This document shows positions 1 to 6,391 of a DNA stretch of 6,391 nucleotides, in pieces. How positions within the stretch are numbered: position 1 is the stretch's first letter; each line of letters opens with the position of its first letter. The notes under the pieces were generated by a model, which saw only the letters and a list, made by a program, of their open reading frames with translations, was not told where the DNA came from and searched no databases. The stretch comes from Bacteroidota bacterium (GTDB lineage: Bacteria > Bacteroidota > Bacteroidia > Chitinophagales > Chitinophagaceae), in the NCBI GenBank assembly GCA_023429365.1, contig JAEYVW010000050.1, positions 1-6,391 on the forward strand, read 5' to 3'. The translations under genes and the position numbers were made by a program.

Positions 1-1
1 G

Positions 2-796
2 ATGGAAGCTGCCAATGCACTTTTCCTGACCATACCCGGTCCTAAGATGATCTGGCAGTTTGGCGAAAGGGGTTATGACAAGTCAATATTTGCGTGCCCC
101 GACAATACTGTGCCTCCAACAGATATTTGTAAACTTACCCCGAAAGAGCCCCGTTGGCAGTATATGCAGGAAGAGTACAGGCGAAGGCTTTTTGAAGTGA
201 CAGCCGCCCTGATCAAATTACGTAAAACTCAAACGGATCTTTTCAACAGTACCAATTTCCAGTACGACCTGACGGGTGCCGTTAAGTATTTCAGAATTTC
301 AGAACCCAACCTGAGTGCCTATATCGTTGCAAATTTTGACGTAGTGCAAAGAACTTTCTCCGCAACTTTCCAATCTGCAGGAGTTTGGTACGATTACCTG
401 ACCGGAGAAACGATCACGGCCACAGGTACTGCGCAAAATCTGAACCTGCGTCCGGGTGAATACCGGATTTATTTCGACAAGAATATCGTAAATACGATCA
501 CTACCGGGTTGAATGATACACCAACACCCACCTATACACTGAATGTTTCAGTAAATCCGAATCCTGTGTCGGGTAGCTCTACACTGTTGATCGAAATACC
601 CGAGACTGCTTACACTGAGATGAATCTGATTAATGCTACGGGTCAGCTACTGGGCAGGATTTATTCGGGTTTGATGACAAAAGGCAGAAACCAGGTTTCA
701 ATTACTGATAAAATTAATAATTTGCCTGCCGGGATCTACCTGATACGTGTGCAGTCAAAAAATGAAGCCGGTCTGGTAAGGATTTTAGTCCCTTAA
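2..796 (+). CDS. GH13 alpha-amylase family enzyme, C-terminal part, with T9SS type A sorting domain (5' partial)
   Basis: This is the 3' end of a secreted starch-degrading glycosidase. The frame is open to the window edge, and the ATG at position 2 is an internal Met, not a start. Residues 5-27 (numbered from that Met) match the last strand and helix of the GH13 (beta/alpha)8 barrel, with the core LTIPGPKMIWQFGERGYD. The PRW at 50-52 and the RRRLFEVTAALIKLR stretch at 60-74 are typical of the barrel's final helix. Residues about 85-162 form the all-beta domain C. After a Thr/Pro-rich linker (about 165-178), residues 179-264 are a type A Por secretion sorting domain, with VNPNP at 184-188 and LPAGIYLIRV at 241-250. 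The enzyme is therefore probably exported through the type IX system and released or anchored outside the cell. The catalytic Asp/Glu/Asp residues lie upstream, so activity cannot be judged here. The end (VRILVP) lacks the common terminal lysines. The next gene starts 11 nt later, suggesting co-transcription. Confidence 0.88.
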   Translation: MEAANALFLTIPGPKMIWQFGERGYDKSIFACPDNTVPPTDICKLTPKEPRWQYMQEEYRRRLFEVTAALIKLRKTQTDLFNSTNFQYDLTGAVKYFRISEPNLSAYIVANFDVVQRTFSATFQSAGVWYDYLTGETITATGTAQNLNLRPGEYRIYFDKNIVNTITTGLNDTPTPTYTLNVSVNPNPVSGSSTLLIEIPETAYTEMNLINATGQLLGRIYSGLMTKGRNQVSITDKINNLPAGIYLIRVQSKNEAGLVRILVP

Positions 797-807
797 TTTT
801 AAAGAGC

Positions 808-1542
808 ATGGCAAAAGCGACAAATCTGAAAACGGCGGAACTGGAGAAAATCAGTCACCTCGACTATTTCAACATCGCCATTTCGGTCGATTGTGTGATT
901 TTTTGTTACGAAGAAAAAGAGCTTAAAGTATTATTAATAAAATCTGACCTTGAAGAGTTTTCAGGTCTGTATTCCCTGCTTGGCGACCTGGTAAGGCCAG
1001 ATGAAGATCTCGACAGCGCCTCCTATCGCATCCTGCGCCAACGTACCGGGATGGAAGATGTTTACCTCGAGCAGGTACATACATTTGGAAGCCTGAACCG
1101 ACACCCATCGGGCAGGGTAATCACAACAGCTTATTACTCACTGATCGATGCCAAGCACCAGAAATTGAGGGTTAATAATAACGAGTTGCAATGGCAACCG
1201 GTCCGCTCTATCCGCAAACTGGCTTTCGACCATAAGATGATACTCGATACCTGCCTGCAGCGTCTACGCGACCAGGTGATGGATCACCCGGTGATATTCA
1301 ATCTATTACCAGAGAAGTTTTCCCTTCGCGAACTCCAGGAGCTCTATGAGGCCATTTTAAGTACAGAACTGGACCGCAGGAATTTCAGGAAAAAAATTGC
1401 AATAAAGGACTGGTTAGTCGATCTTAATGAAATGGAGGAAGATGTACGACATCGGCCAGGCAAACTTTACTCCCTCAAACCCGTTTACAAATCAAAAGCC
1501 GGCCGTCGCAACGCAGCTACCCGGGGGCGTGTGTTGTCTTGA
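808..1542 (+). CDS. Nudix-fold winged-helix transcriptional regulator (NrtR/AraR-like), catalytically degenerate
   Basis: This is a 244-aa cytoplasmic protein, probably a sugar-responsive transcription factor. Residues about 20-150 form a Nudix fold and about 160-225 a winged-helix DNA-binding domain, with LRELQELYEAIL at 173-184, DRRNFRKKI at 189-197 and RPGKLYSL at 216-223. These are hallmarks of the Bacteroidota Nudix-type regulators; B. thetaiotaomicron AraR, the arabinose regulator, is the described example. The Nudix box spans about 59-82 (GDLVRPDEDL, then YRILRQRTGM). The consensus REXXEE is replaced by RILRQR at 74-79, and the second Gly of the usual GG is Asp60, so pyrophosphohydrolase activity is not expected. 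Family knowledge says such proteins use the Nudix pocket to sense a ligand. The inferred ligand is a starch-derived sugar, from the neighbouring amylase and susCD genes. The ATG at 808 is the first in-frame start after the upstream stop and gives a complete N-terminus. The likely target is the palindrome at 1607-1623. The tail after 228 is basic (KSKAGRR). Confidence 0.88.
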   Translation: MAKATNLKTAELEKISHLDYFNIAISVDCVIFCYEEKELKVLLIKSDLEEFSGLYSLLGDLVRPDEDLDSASYRILRQRTGMEDVYLEQVHTFGSLNRHPSGRVITTAYYSLIDAKHQKLRVNNNELQWQPVRSIRKLAFDHKMILDTCLQRLRDQVMDHPVIFNLLPEKFSLRELQELYEAILSTELDRRNFRKKIAIKDWLVDLNEMEEDVRHRPGKLYSLKPVYKSKAGRRNAATRGRVLS

Positions 1543-1570
1543 TGAATGACGAAAAAGTATAAATTAATTT

Positions 1571-1599
1571 TTGTCGGAAATAAAAATGCACTAACATTG
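1571..1599 (+). promoter_or_regulatory. Candidate Bacteroidota promoter A for susC
   Basis: TTG at 1571-1573 and TAACATTG at 1592-1599 are separated by 18 nt. This approximates the Bacteroidota primary sigma pattern of TTTG/TTG near -33 and TAnnTTTG near -7, with one mismatch in the -7 element. Transcription would begin at about 1604-1608, immediately before or within the palindrome at 1607-1623, so a protein bound there would block initiation. This is a visual match in AT-rich DNA and competes with candidate B. Confidence 0.35.
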
Positions 1600-1620
1600 T
1601 GTTCTTAATACACATTGTGT
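1594..1620 (+). repeat. Direct repeat ACATTGTGT x2, 18 bp apart
   Basis: ACATTGTGT occurs at 1594-1602 and again at 1612-1620, a start-to-start distance of 18 bp. The second copy is part of the perfect palindrome at 1607-1623. The first copy pairs for only three bases around its equivalent centre (T1597), so it looks like a single half-site. The arrangement may be a main operator plus an auxiliary half-site for the same regulator. Confidence 0.6.
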
Positions 1621-1627
1621 ATTTTCG
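1597..1627 (+). promoter_or_regulatory. Candidate Bacteroidota promoter B for susC
   Basis: TTG at 1597-1599 and TATTTTCG at 1620-1627 are 20 nt apart, which also fits the Bacteroidota pattern with one mismatch (C for T in TAnnTTTG). Here the palindrome at 1607-1623 would sit in the spacer and overlap the -7 element, a classic repressor position. Transcription would begin near 1632-1635, leaving a leader of about 30 nt before the ATG at 1663. Sequence alone cannot choose between this and candidate A. Confidence 0.3.
1607..1623. promoter_or_regulatory. Perfect 17-bp palindrome, probable operator upstream of susC
   Basis: AATACACA-T-TGTGTATT is a perfect inverted repeat with 8-bp arms around a central T, lying 39 bp before the susC ATG. 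The one-base centre rules out an RNA hairpin terminator, so a dimeric DNA-binding protein is the better explanation. The winged-helix regulator encoded directly upstream (808-1542) is the obvious candidate; family members of this Nudix type bind palindromic operators. That the site belongs to this regulator is inference. Confidence 0.62.
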
Positions 1628-1637
1628 AAAAAACTGA

Positions 1638-1663
1638 ATTGCTTAACTAACATCGATTGCTTA
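1638..1663 (+). repeat. Repeated ATTGCTTA in the susC leader
   Basis: ATTGCTTA occurs at 1638-1645 and 1656-1663, 18 bp apart, and the second copy runs into the susC ATG. The same octamer is present at 4716-4723, shortly before the susD start. No Shine-Dalgarno sequence is visible in either leader, so this could be a translation-initiation or leader feature, or chance in AT-rich DNA. No function is assigned. Confidence 0.3.
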
Positions 1664-4600
1664 TGACCCGCCAAAAGTTGCTGAAGGCACTTGTACTATG
1701 TACATTGGTTCTTGTCTCGCATACGTCCTTTTCCCAAAACAAAGTGATTACCGGTACGGTGACTGATTCTAAGAATGGCTCATTGCTCGCGGGCGTGAGT
1801 GTCACCCCAAAAGGTGGTGTCACGGGAACAGTTACGAACAATGACGGCGTATACCAGCTCACCGTTCCAAATACGGTAACTACCCTGATATTTTCTTCGG
1901 TTGGATTCGCCACCCAGGAAGTAGATATTAATGGACAATCCACAATTAATGTTGTAATGGCCGGCGATGTCGCATCGCTTAATGAAGTAGTTGTGATCGG
2001 TTATGGTACAAGATTGAAAAAAGACCTGACCGGTTCGGTGACTTCGATTACAGAAAGAGATTTCAACAAAGGCACGATCACCACGCCTGAGCAGCTGATA
2101 GCCGGTAAGGTGGCTGGTGTGCAGATTGTGTCGAATGGTGGTGCGCCGGGTGCTGGTAGTACGATCCGGATCCGCGGTGGTGCTTCACTGAATGCCAGTA
2201 ACGATCCACTTATTGTGATCGATGGAGTGCCGGTAGATAATGGCGGCATCTCGGGTACAGCCAACGCACTGGCGATGATCAACCCCAACGATATTGAATC
2301 TTTCAATATTTTAAAAGACGCGTCAGCAACGGCCATCTATGGTTCCCGCGCTTCCAACGGCGTGATCATCATCACTACCAAGAAAGGAAAAAGCGGTCGC
2401 CCCAAATTCAATTTCAATACACAGAACTCAGTATCCACATTACCTAAAAAGGCGGATGTACTTACCGCTGATGAGTTCCGGGAATATGTTCAGTCGCATG
2501 GCACACAAGCCCAGATCGCCCTGCTGGGAAATGAAAGTACCGACTGGCAGGATGAGATTTATGATGCTTCTTTTACAACAGATAATAACCTGAGTGTATC
2601 CGGCTCCATGAAAAATATGCCCTACCGTGTCTCGCTGGGATATATGAGCCAGGACGGTATTCTCAGGACAGGAAATCTAAACAGGACCTCGGCCGCTGTT
2701 TCCGTAAGCCCAAGGTTGTTTGATGACCACCTCAAGATTGATGTCAACCTGAAGGGTACGCTCAGTCATTCAAAATTTGCTGATGAAGGCGCGATCGGTA
2801 ATGCTGTTCGTTTTGATCCCACCAAACCAGTCTACTCCACCGGAAAAAGGTTCGGCGGATTTTTTGAATGGCTGGATCCTGCTTCTACTACAGGTTTGAA
2901 AGACCTGTCGCCACTAAACCCGGTTGGACTGCTCGAACAGCGTAACGATAAAAGCGATGTGTTCAGAAGTATAGGCAATGTGCAGTTTGATTATAAACTT
3001 CATTTCTTCCCCGACCTGCGGGTAAATCTTAACCTGGGTTATGATCTGTCTGAAGGTAAAGGAACGGTGGTGATTCCGGACAGTGCGGCCTCATCATATT
3101 TACGCTCGCCCGACGGGCAGCATGGTGGCGTGAACAATCGCTATCGTCAGACCAAGTCGAACCAAATCCTGGAAGCGTACCTGAACTATGCCAAGGAGAT
3201 CAGTTCTATAAAGAGCCGTATCGATGTGATGGCCGGTTATTCCTACCAGGATTTCCTCACGACCAACTATAATGGAAAGCTTGATCCAAATGGTGTGTTG
3301 ACCTCAGCCGATGGAAGGAGATGGACGCCCTACTCTGATTACACCACAGACGGCACCTTGATCAGTTCGCCTACTTTCCGTTTTGACGAACAACAAAACA
3401 GGCTGATCTCATTTTTCGGTCGTCTGAATTTCACCCTGAATGGAAAATATCTTTTTACCGGAACACTTCGCCGCGATGGTTCTTCGCGTTTCTCTGATGA
3501 TAATCGCTGGGGCCTGTTCCCCTCCGGTGCATTTGCATGGAGGATCAGTGAAGAGGGTGGAATAAAAAATTCAAGAGTGATCAGTGATCTTAAGCTGAGA
3601 CTTGGTTATGGAGTCACAGGTCAGCAGGACGGCATCGCCAACTACGATTATATTCCACGTTATTCAGTGGCAAATGCGCAAGCCCGTTACCAATTTGGCA
3701 GCACCTATTATGAAATGTACAGGCCTGCGGGTTATAACCCTAACCTGAAATGGGAAGAGACTGAAACCTATAACGTTGGTCTTGACTATGGTTTTCTTAA
3801 CAACCGCATAAGTGGTTCGATAGATTTTTACCTGAAGAAGACAACAGATCTGCTGAGCGTGATCGACCAGTCGGCGGGCACCAATTTTTCCAATAAGATC
3901 CTGGCCAATATCGGTAACATGGAAAACAAGGGTGTTGAATTTTCCATCAATACCCAACCGATCCGTCGCAATGACCTGGTTTGGGATCTTGGCTTCAACG
4001 TAACTTATAATGAGAATGAGATCACACGACTCACTTTTGTGAATGATCCAAGTTTTCCCGGTAACCTCGTGGGTGGTATCGCAGGGGGTGTGGGTAGCAC
4101 TATCCAGATCCATACGGTTGGTTATCCTAAAAGCGCATTCTATGTATACCAACAGATCTATGGAAAGGATGGCAAGCCGATCGAGGATCTCTTTGAAGAC
4201 AGGAACCGTGATGGTCTCGTGAACGTTGACGACCTGTACAGGTATAAATCTCCCGATCCCGATGTATTTATGGGCGCTTACTCGAATGTGAACTGGAAAA
4301 AATGGAGCGCCGGATTTTCCCTTCGGGCAAATTTTGGAAATTATCTCTACAATAACAGGTTCTCCAATACCGGCACACAACGTAATATCATCGACCCGCT
4401 CGGTTACCTCGCCAACGGCACAAGAAATGTTTTAGAGACAGATTTCAGTGGTAATGGCGACCGATACTTTTTGTCGGACTATTTCATTGAAAATGCCTCT
4501 TTCCTGAGAATGGATTACTTCAATATCGGTTACAATGCCGGAGATCTGATCAGGAAGAACACAAACCTGAGGATCACGGCCAATGTGCAAAATGTATTTG

Positions 4601-4707
4601 TGATCACAAAGTACAAAGGAGTGGATCCCGAAGTATACGGCGGTATTGACAATAATTTTTATCCAAGGCCAAGAATCTTCGCCCTGGGTCTCAACTTAGA
4701 TTTTTAA
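1663..4707 (+). CDS. susC: SusC/RagA-type TonB-dependent outer-membrane transporter (starch oligosaccharide uptake)
   Basis: This is a complete 1014-aa TonB-dependent transporter that imports oligosaccharides across the outer membrane together with SusD. Domains in order are: signal peptide (1-24, hydrophobic core about 6-18, likely cut near SFS/Q); carboxypeptidase D regulatory-like beta-sandwich (about 28-102, beginning ITGTV); TonB-box region EVVVIGYG at 108-115; and plug domain (about 117-240). The plug carries the SusC/RagA signature, with NPNDIESFNILKDASATAIYG at 207-227 and GVIIITTKKG at 233-242. The rest is a beta-barrel ending in the terminal aromatic strand FALGLNLDF. The conserved barrel element RRDGSSRFSDDNRWG lies at about 603-617. 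An acidic EF-hand-like loop (D846, N848, D850, D856/D857) may bind Ca2+. There is no N-terminal STN domain, so sigma/anti-sigma signalling is not expected. The ATG at 1663 is preferred over the in-frame TTG at 1657 because it gives a normal signal peptide start (MTRQKLLK). Length is close to the family norm of about 1000 aa. The susD start follows 27 nt after the stop. Confidence 0.95.
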   Translation: MTRQKLLKALVLCTLVLVSHTSFSQNKVITGTVTDSKNGSLLAGVSVTPKGGVTGTVTNNDGVYQLTVPNTVTTLIFSSVGFATQEVDINGQSTINVVMAGDVASLNEVVVIGYGTRLKKDLTGSVTSITERDFNKGTITTPEQLIAGKVAGVQIVSNGGAPGAGSTIRIRGGASLNASNDPLIVIDGVPVDNGGISGTANALAMINPNDIESFNILKDASATAIYGSRASNGVIIITTKKGKSGRPKFNFNTQNSVSTLPKKADVLTADEFREYVQSHGTQAQIALLGNESTDWQDEIYDASFTTDNNLSVSGSMKNMPYRVSLGYMSQDGILRTGNLNRTSAAVSVSPRLFDDHLKIDVNLKGTLSHSKFADEGAIGNAVRFDPTKPVYSTGKRFGGFFEWLDPASTTGLKDLSPLNPVGLLEQRNDKSDVFRSIGNVQFDYKLHFFPDLRVNLNLGYDLSEGKGTVVIPDSAASSYLRSPDGQHGGVNNRYRQTKSNQILEAYLNYAKEISSIKSRIDVMAGYSYQDFLTTNYNGKLDPNGVLTSADGRRWTPYSDYTTDGTLISSPTFRFDEQQNRLISFFGRLNFTLNGKYLFTGTLRRDGSSRFSDDNRWGLFPSGAFAWRISEEGGIKNSRVISDLKLRLGYGVTGQQDGIANYDYIPRYSVANAQARYQFGSTYYEMYRPAGYNPNLKWEETETYNVGLDYGFLNNRISGSIDFYLKKTTDLLSVIDQSAGTNFSNKILANIGNMENKGVEFSINTQPIRRNDLVWDLGFNVTYNENEITRLTFVNDPSFPGNLVGGIAGGVGSTIQIHTVGYPKSAFYVYQQIYGKDGKPIEDLFEDRNRDGLVNVDDLYRYKSPDPDVFMGAYSNVNWKKWSAGFSLRANFGNYLYNNRFSNTGTQRNIIDPLGYLANGTRNVLETDFSGNGDRYFLSDYFIENASFLRMDYFNIGYNAGDLIRKNTNLRITANVQNVFVITKYKGVDPEVYGGIDNNFYPRPRIFALGLNLDF

Positions 4708-4734
4708 TCCAAAGAATTGCTTAAAATAAACTGT

Positions 4735-6333
4735 ATGACAAAAAATATTTTAAGAACCAGTTCCCTGCTCGTAGCCGGCCTGTTATTGATACAGTCCTGT
4801 ACCAAAAAGCTGGATCTTACACCCATCAATGATGTGACATCCGAAACAGTATATGCCACCGCGGATGGATACAAGCAGGTGCTGGCGAAAGTTTATGGAA
4901 GCTTTGCACTCACTGGTAACCAGGGGCCTGCAGGCAATGGTGATGTGCAGGGTATTGATGAAGGCTTCTCAGATTTTTACCGCTTATTTTGGAAAGCACA
5001 GGTGCTGAGCACCGACGAGGCGGTAATAACCTGGGGCGATGTGGGTATCCAGGATTTTCATAACATGAACTGGACTTCCAACAATAGTTTTCTGACAGGT
5101 CTTTACTATCGCTGTCTTTACCAGATCACGTTATGTAATGAATTCATCCGCCAGTCTGCGGACGACAAAGTATCCGGTCGAGGTATCTCAGGAGCTGATG
5201 CGGAAAACATCAAACAATATGCCCGCGAGGCAAGATTCCTGAGAGCTTTTCAATACTGGGTATTGACCGATCTTTATGGCAATCCTCCTTTTGCAACGGA
5301 AGAAACAGAGATTGGCGGAGCGCCGCCACCGCAGGCCACCCGCAGTGAAGTATTTGACTACATAGAAAGCGAATTGAAGACTATCGAAGCTGATATGCCA
5401 ACGCCCCGCAGCAATGAATATGGCAGGGCCGACCAGGGTGCAGTCTGGTCGCTGCTGGCACGTCTTTATCTCAACGCAGAAGTGTACACGGGCACAGCAA
5501 GATATACCGACGCGATCACGTATGCTAAAAAGGTGATTGATGCGGGATATTCCCTGATCAGCAACTACAGCTGGCTGATGCGTGCCGACAATCATCTCAA
5601 TACCGACGAATTTATTTTTACGATCAATTATGATGGCCTGAACACGCAGGGTTTTGGTGGCACTACTTTCCTAACGCATGCCTGCGTAGGGGGGTCGATG
5701 CCGGCAGGAACTTTCGGGATTGCCGGTGGCTGGAGTGGTACGCGCGCAACCAAGAACCTGCCGATGCTGTTCCCGGGATATCCTTCCTTTACGACGATCA
5801 CAGATTCAAGAGCCTTATTTTATACAACTGATCAGAACCCGGAAATATCCAATATCACTACGTTCACCGATGGGCTGGCCGTGACCAAGTTCAGAAACGT
5901 AAAGCGTGACGGCAGCAATGGATCAAGCCAGGATTTTGCTGATGTTGATATGCCACTTTTCCGGTTGCCTGAAATGTACCTCATCTATGCGGAAGCCGTG
6001 CTAAGGGGTGGAACAGGCGGTGACTTAAATACAGCGCTGGGTTATATCAATACGATCCGCACCCGTGCTTATGGAAATGCATCAGGTAACATTGCGCTCA
6101 ATGCACTCGACCTCGATTTTATCCTTGCTGAAAGAGCCAGGGAATTGTACTGGGAAGGTTTCCGCCGTACTGACCTGATCCGTTATAAGCGCTTCGTGGA
6201 AAGTAGTTACCTGTGGCCCTGGAAAGGCGGTGTGAGTTCAGGTACAGGAGTGTCACAGATACGTAACCTGTATCCACTCCCTTCACGTGATATCAATGCT
6301 AACAGAAACCTGGTTCAGAATATTGGTTATTAA
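4735..6333 (+). CDS. susD: SusD-type starch-binding outer-membrane lipoprotein
   Basis: This is a 532-aa cell-surface lipoprotein that captures starch oligosaccharides and closes as a lid over SusC. The signal peptide ends in a lipobox (LIQSC), with the lipidated Cys at residue 22. The N-terminal SusD-like domain with TPR helices runs from about 25 to 340 (AREARFLRAFQYWVLTDLYG at 163-182). The C-terminal RagB/SusD domain runs from about 375 to 532, with FRLPEMYLIYAEA at 409-421, RARELYWEGFRRTDLIRY at 467-484 and an ending of LYPLP, NRN, QNIGY. Compared with B. thetaiotaomicron SusD from memory, the contacts R81, W98 and W320 correspond to R83, W100 and W333 here. Y296 corresponds to F307, and N101 is not obviously kept. 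The start at ATG 4735 is chosen because it gives a standard lipoprotein signal; the upstream in-frame TTG at 4717 would prepend MLKINC. It lies 27 nt after susC and 17 nt before the next gene, so co-transcription is likely. Confidence 0.95.
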   Translation: MTKNILRTSSLLVAGLLLIQSCTKKLDLTPINDVTSETVYATADGYKQVLAKVYGSFALTGNQGPAGNGDVQGIDEGFSDFYRLFWKAQVLSTDEAVITWGDVGIQDFHNMNWTSNNSFLTGLYYRCLYQITLCNEFIRQSADDKVSGRGISGADAENIKQYAREARFLRAFQYWVLTDLYGNPPFATEETEIGGAPPPQATRSEVFDYIESELKTIEADMPTPRSNEYGRADQGAVWSLLARLYLNAEVYTGTARYTDAITYAKKVIDAGYSLISNYSWLMRADNHLNTDEFIFTINYDGLNTQGFGGTTFLTHACVGGSMPAGTFGIAGGWSGTRATKNLPMLFPGYPSFTTITDSRALFYTTDQNPEISNITTFTDGLAVTKFRNVKRDGSNGSSQDFADVDMPLFRLPEMYLIYAEAVLRGGTGGDLNTALGYINTIRTRAYGNASGNIALNALDLDFILAERARELYWEGFRRTDLIRYKRFVESSYLWPWKGGVSSGTGVSQIRNLYPLPSRDINANRNLVQNIGY

Positions 6334-6350
6334 CCCGTAATTAATTTATT

Positions 6351-6391
6351 ATGAAACATATTTTCCAATTGATGTTTTCGTCGGTCTTGTT
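6351..6391 (+). CDS. Start of a probable exported SusE/SusF-type protein (3' partial)
   Basis: An ATG at 6351, 17 nt after the susD stop, opens a frame reading MKHIFQLMFSSVL to the window end. The basic start followed by hydrophobic residues is what a signal peptide or lipoprotein signal would show. In Sus-type loci the gene after susD is commonly a SusE/SusF-like surface starch-binding lipoprotein, so that is the positional guess. Only 13 full codons are visible and no domain or lipobox can be checked. An outer-membrane glycosidase or another surface glycan-binding protein is equally possible. Confidence 0.55.
   Translation, partial: MKHIFQLMFSSVL

Noticed and set aside
2..4. ATG at position 2 as the true start of the amylase gene
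   Set aside because: It falls inside the conserved end of the GH13 barrel, with the catalytic core missing, so the gene must begin upstream of the window.
1622..1631. Palindrome TTTTCGAAAA
   Set aside because: It is a perfect 10-bp inverted repeat but of low complexity in AT-rich DNA, and it overlaps the edge of the stronger 17-bp palindrome. There is no independent support for a second site.
1543..1656. Transcription terminator between the regulator gene and susC
   Set aside because: No GC-rich stem followed by a T run is present. The only inverted repeat has a one-base centre and cannot form a usable RNA hairpin.
1657..1662. In-frame TTG at 1657 as an alternative susC start
   Set aside because: It would add only Met-Leu before a normal ATG. 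The ATG at 1663 gives the standard basic signal peptide start, so TTG initiation is unnecessary.
3664..4380. 238-codon open frame on the minus strand inside susC, and shorter minus-strand frames at 923-1108, 1647-1943, 2001-2336 and 5188-5595
   Set aside because: All lie opposite strongly conserved coding sequence, show no recognisable domain, and have the composition expected of antisense shadows.
4717..4734. In-frame TTG at 4717 as an alternative susD start
   Set aside because: It would add six residues including an extra Cys before a textbook lipoprotein signal. The ATG at 4735 explains the sequence better.
5689..5694. Run of six G in susD as a possible frameshift or phase-variation tract
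   Set aside because: The frame is intact and the residues on both sides fit the SusD family. Six G is too short for convincing phase variation.

Overview
The window looks like part of a starch or maltodextrin utilisation locus (a Sus-type polysaccharide utilisation locus) from a member of the Bacteroidota. The genus is not fixed by the sequence; the style resembles environmental Chitinophagaceae or Cytophagales more than gut Bacteroides. Supporting this are a SusC/SusD pair, a type A T9SS C-terminal sorting domain on the secreted enzyme, a Bacteroidota-type Nudix/winged-helix regulator, and the lack of convincing Shine-Dalgarno sequences.

Layout: all genes are on the + strand. Positions 2-796 hold the 3' end of a secreted GH13 alpha-amylase-family enzyme, whose catalytic part lies upstream of the window. 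Positions 808-1542 encode a Nudix-fold winged-helix regulator whose Nudix catalytic glutamates are replaced. Positions 1543-1662 are an AT-rich intergenic region, the only real gap. It carries a perfect 17-bp palindrome, an 18-bp-spaced direct repeat and two Bacteroidota-type promoter candidates. Positions 1663-4707 encode the SusC-type TonB-dependent transporter, 4735-6333 the SusD-type surface glycan-binding lipoprotein, and from 6351 the first 13 codons of another exported protein begin, probably a SusE/SusF-type lipoprotein.

How the parts fit: the T9SS-exported amylase would cut starch or glycogen outside the cell, SusD would capture the oligosaccharides, and SusC would import them using TonB energy. 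The regulator would probably adjust susC-susD expression through the palindrome upstream of susC. The substrate call is stronger than usual for a SusCD pair. The SusD protein aligns closely with Bacteroides thetaiotaomicron SusD as I recall it, and keeps the aromatic starch-binding arc (Trp, Phe in place of Tyr, Trp).

Nothing here is a wholly new system. The points most worth following are the pairing of a Nudix-type regulator with a starch Sus locus, the uncharacterised palindromic operator, and the compact SusD.
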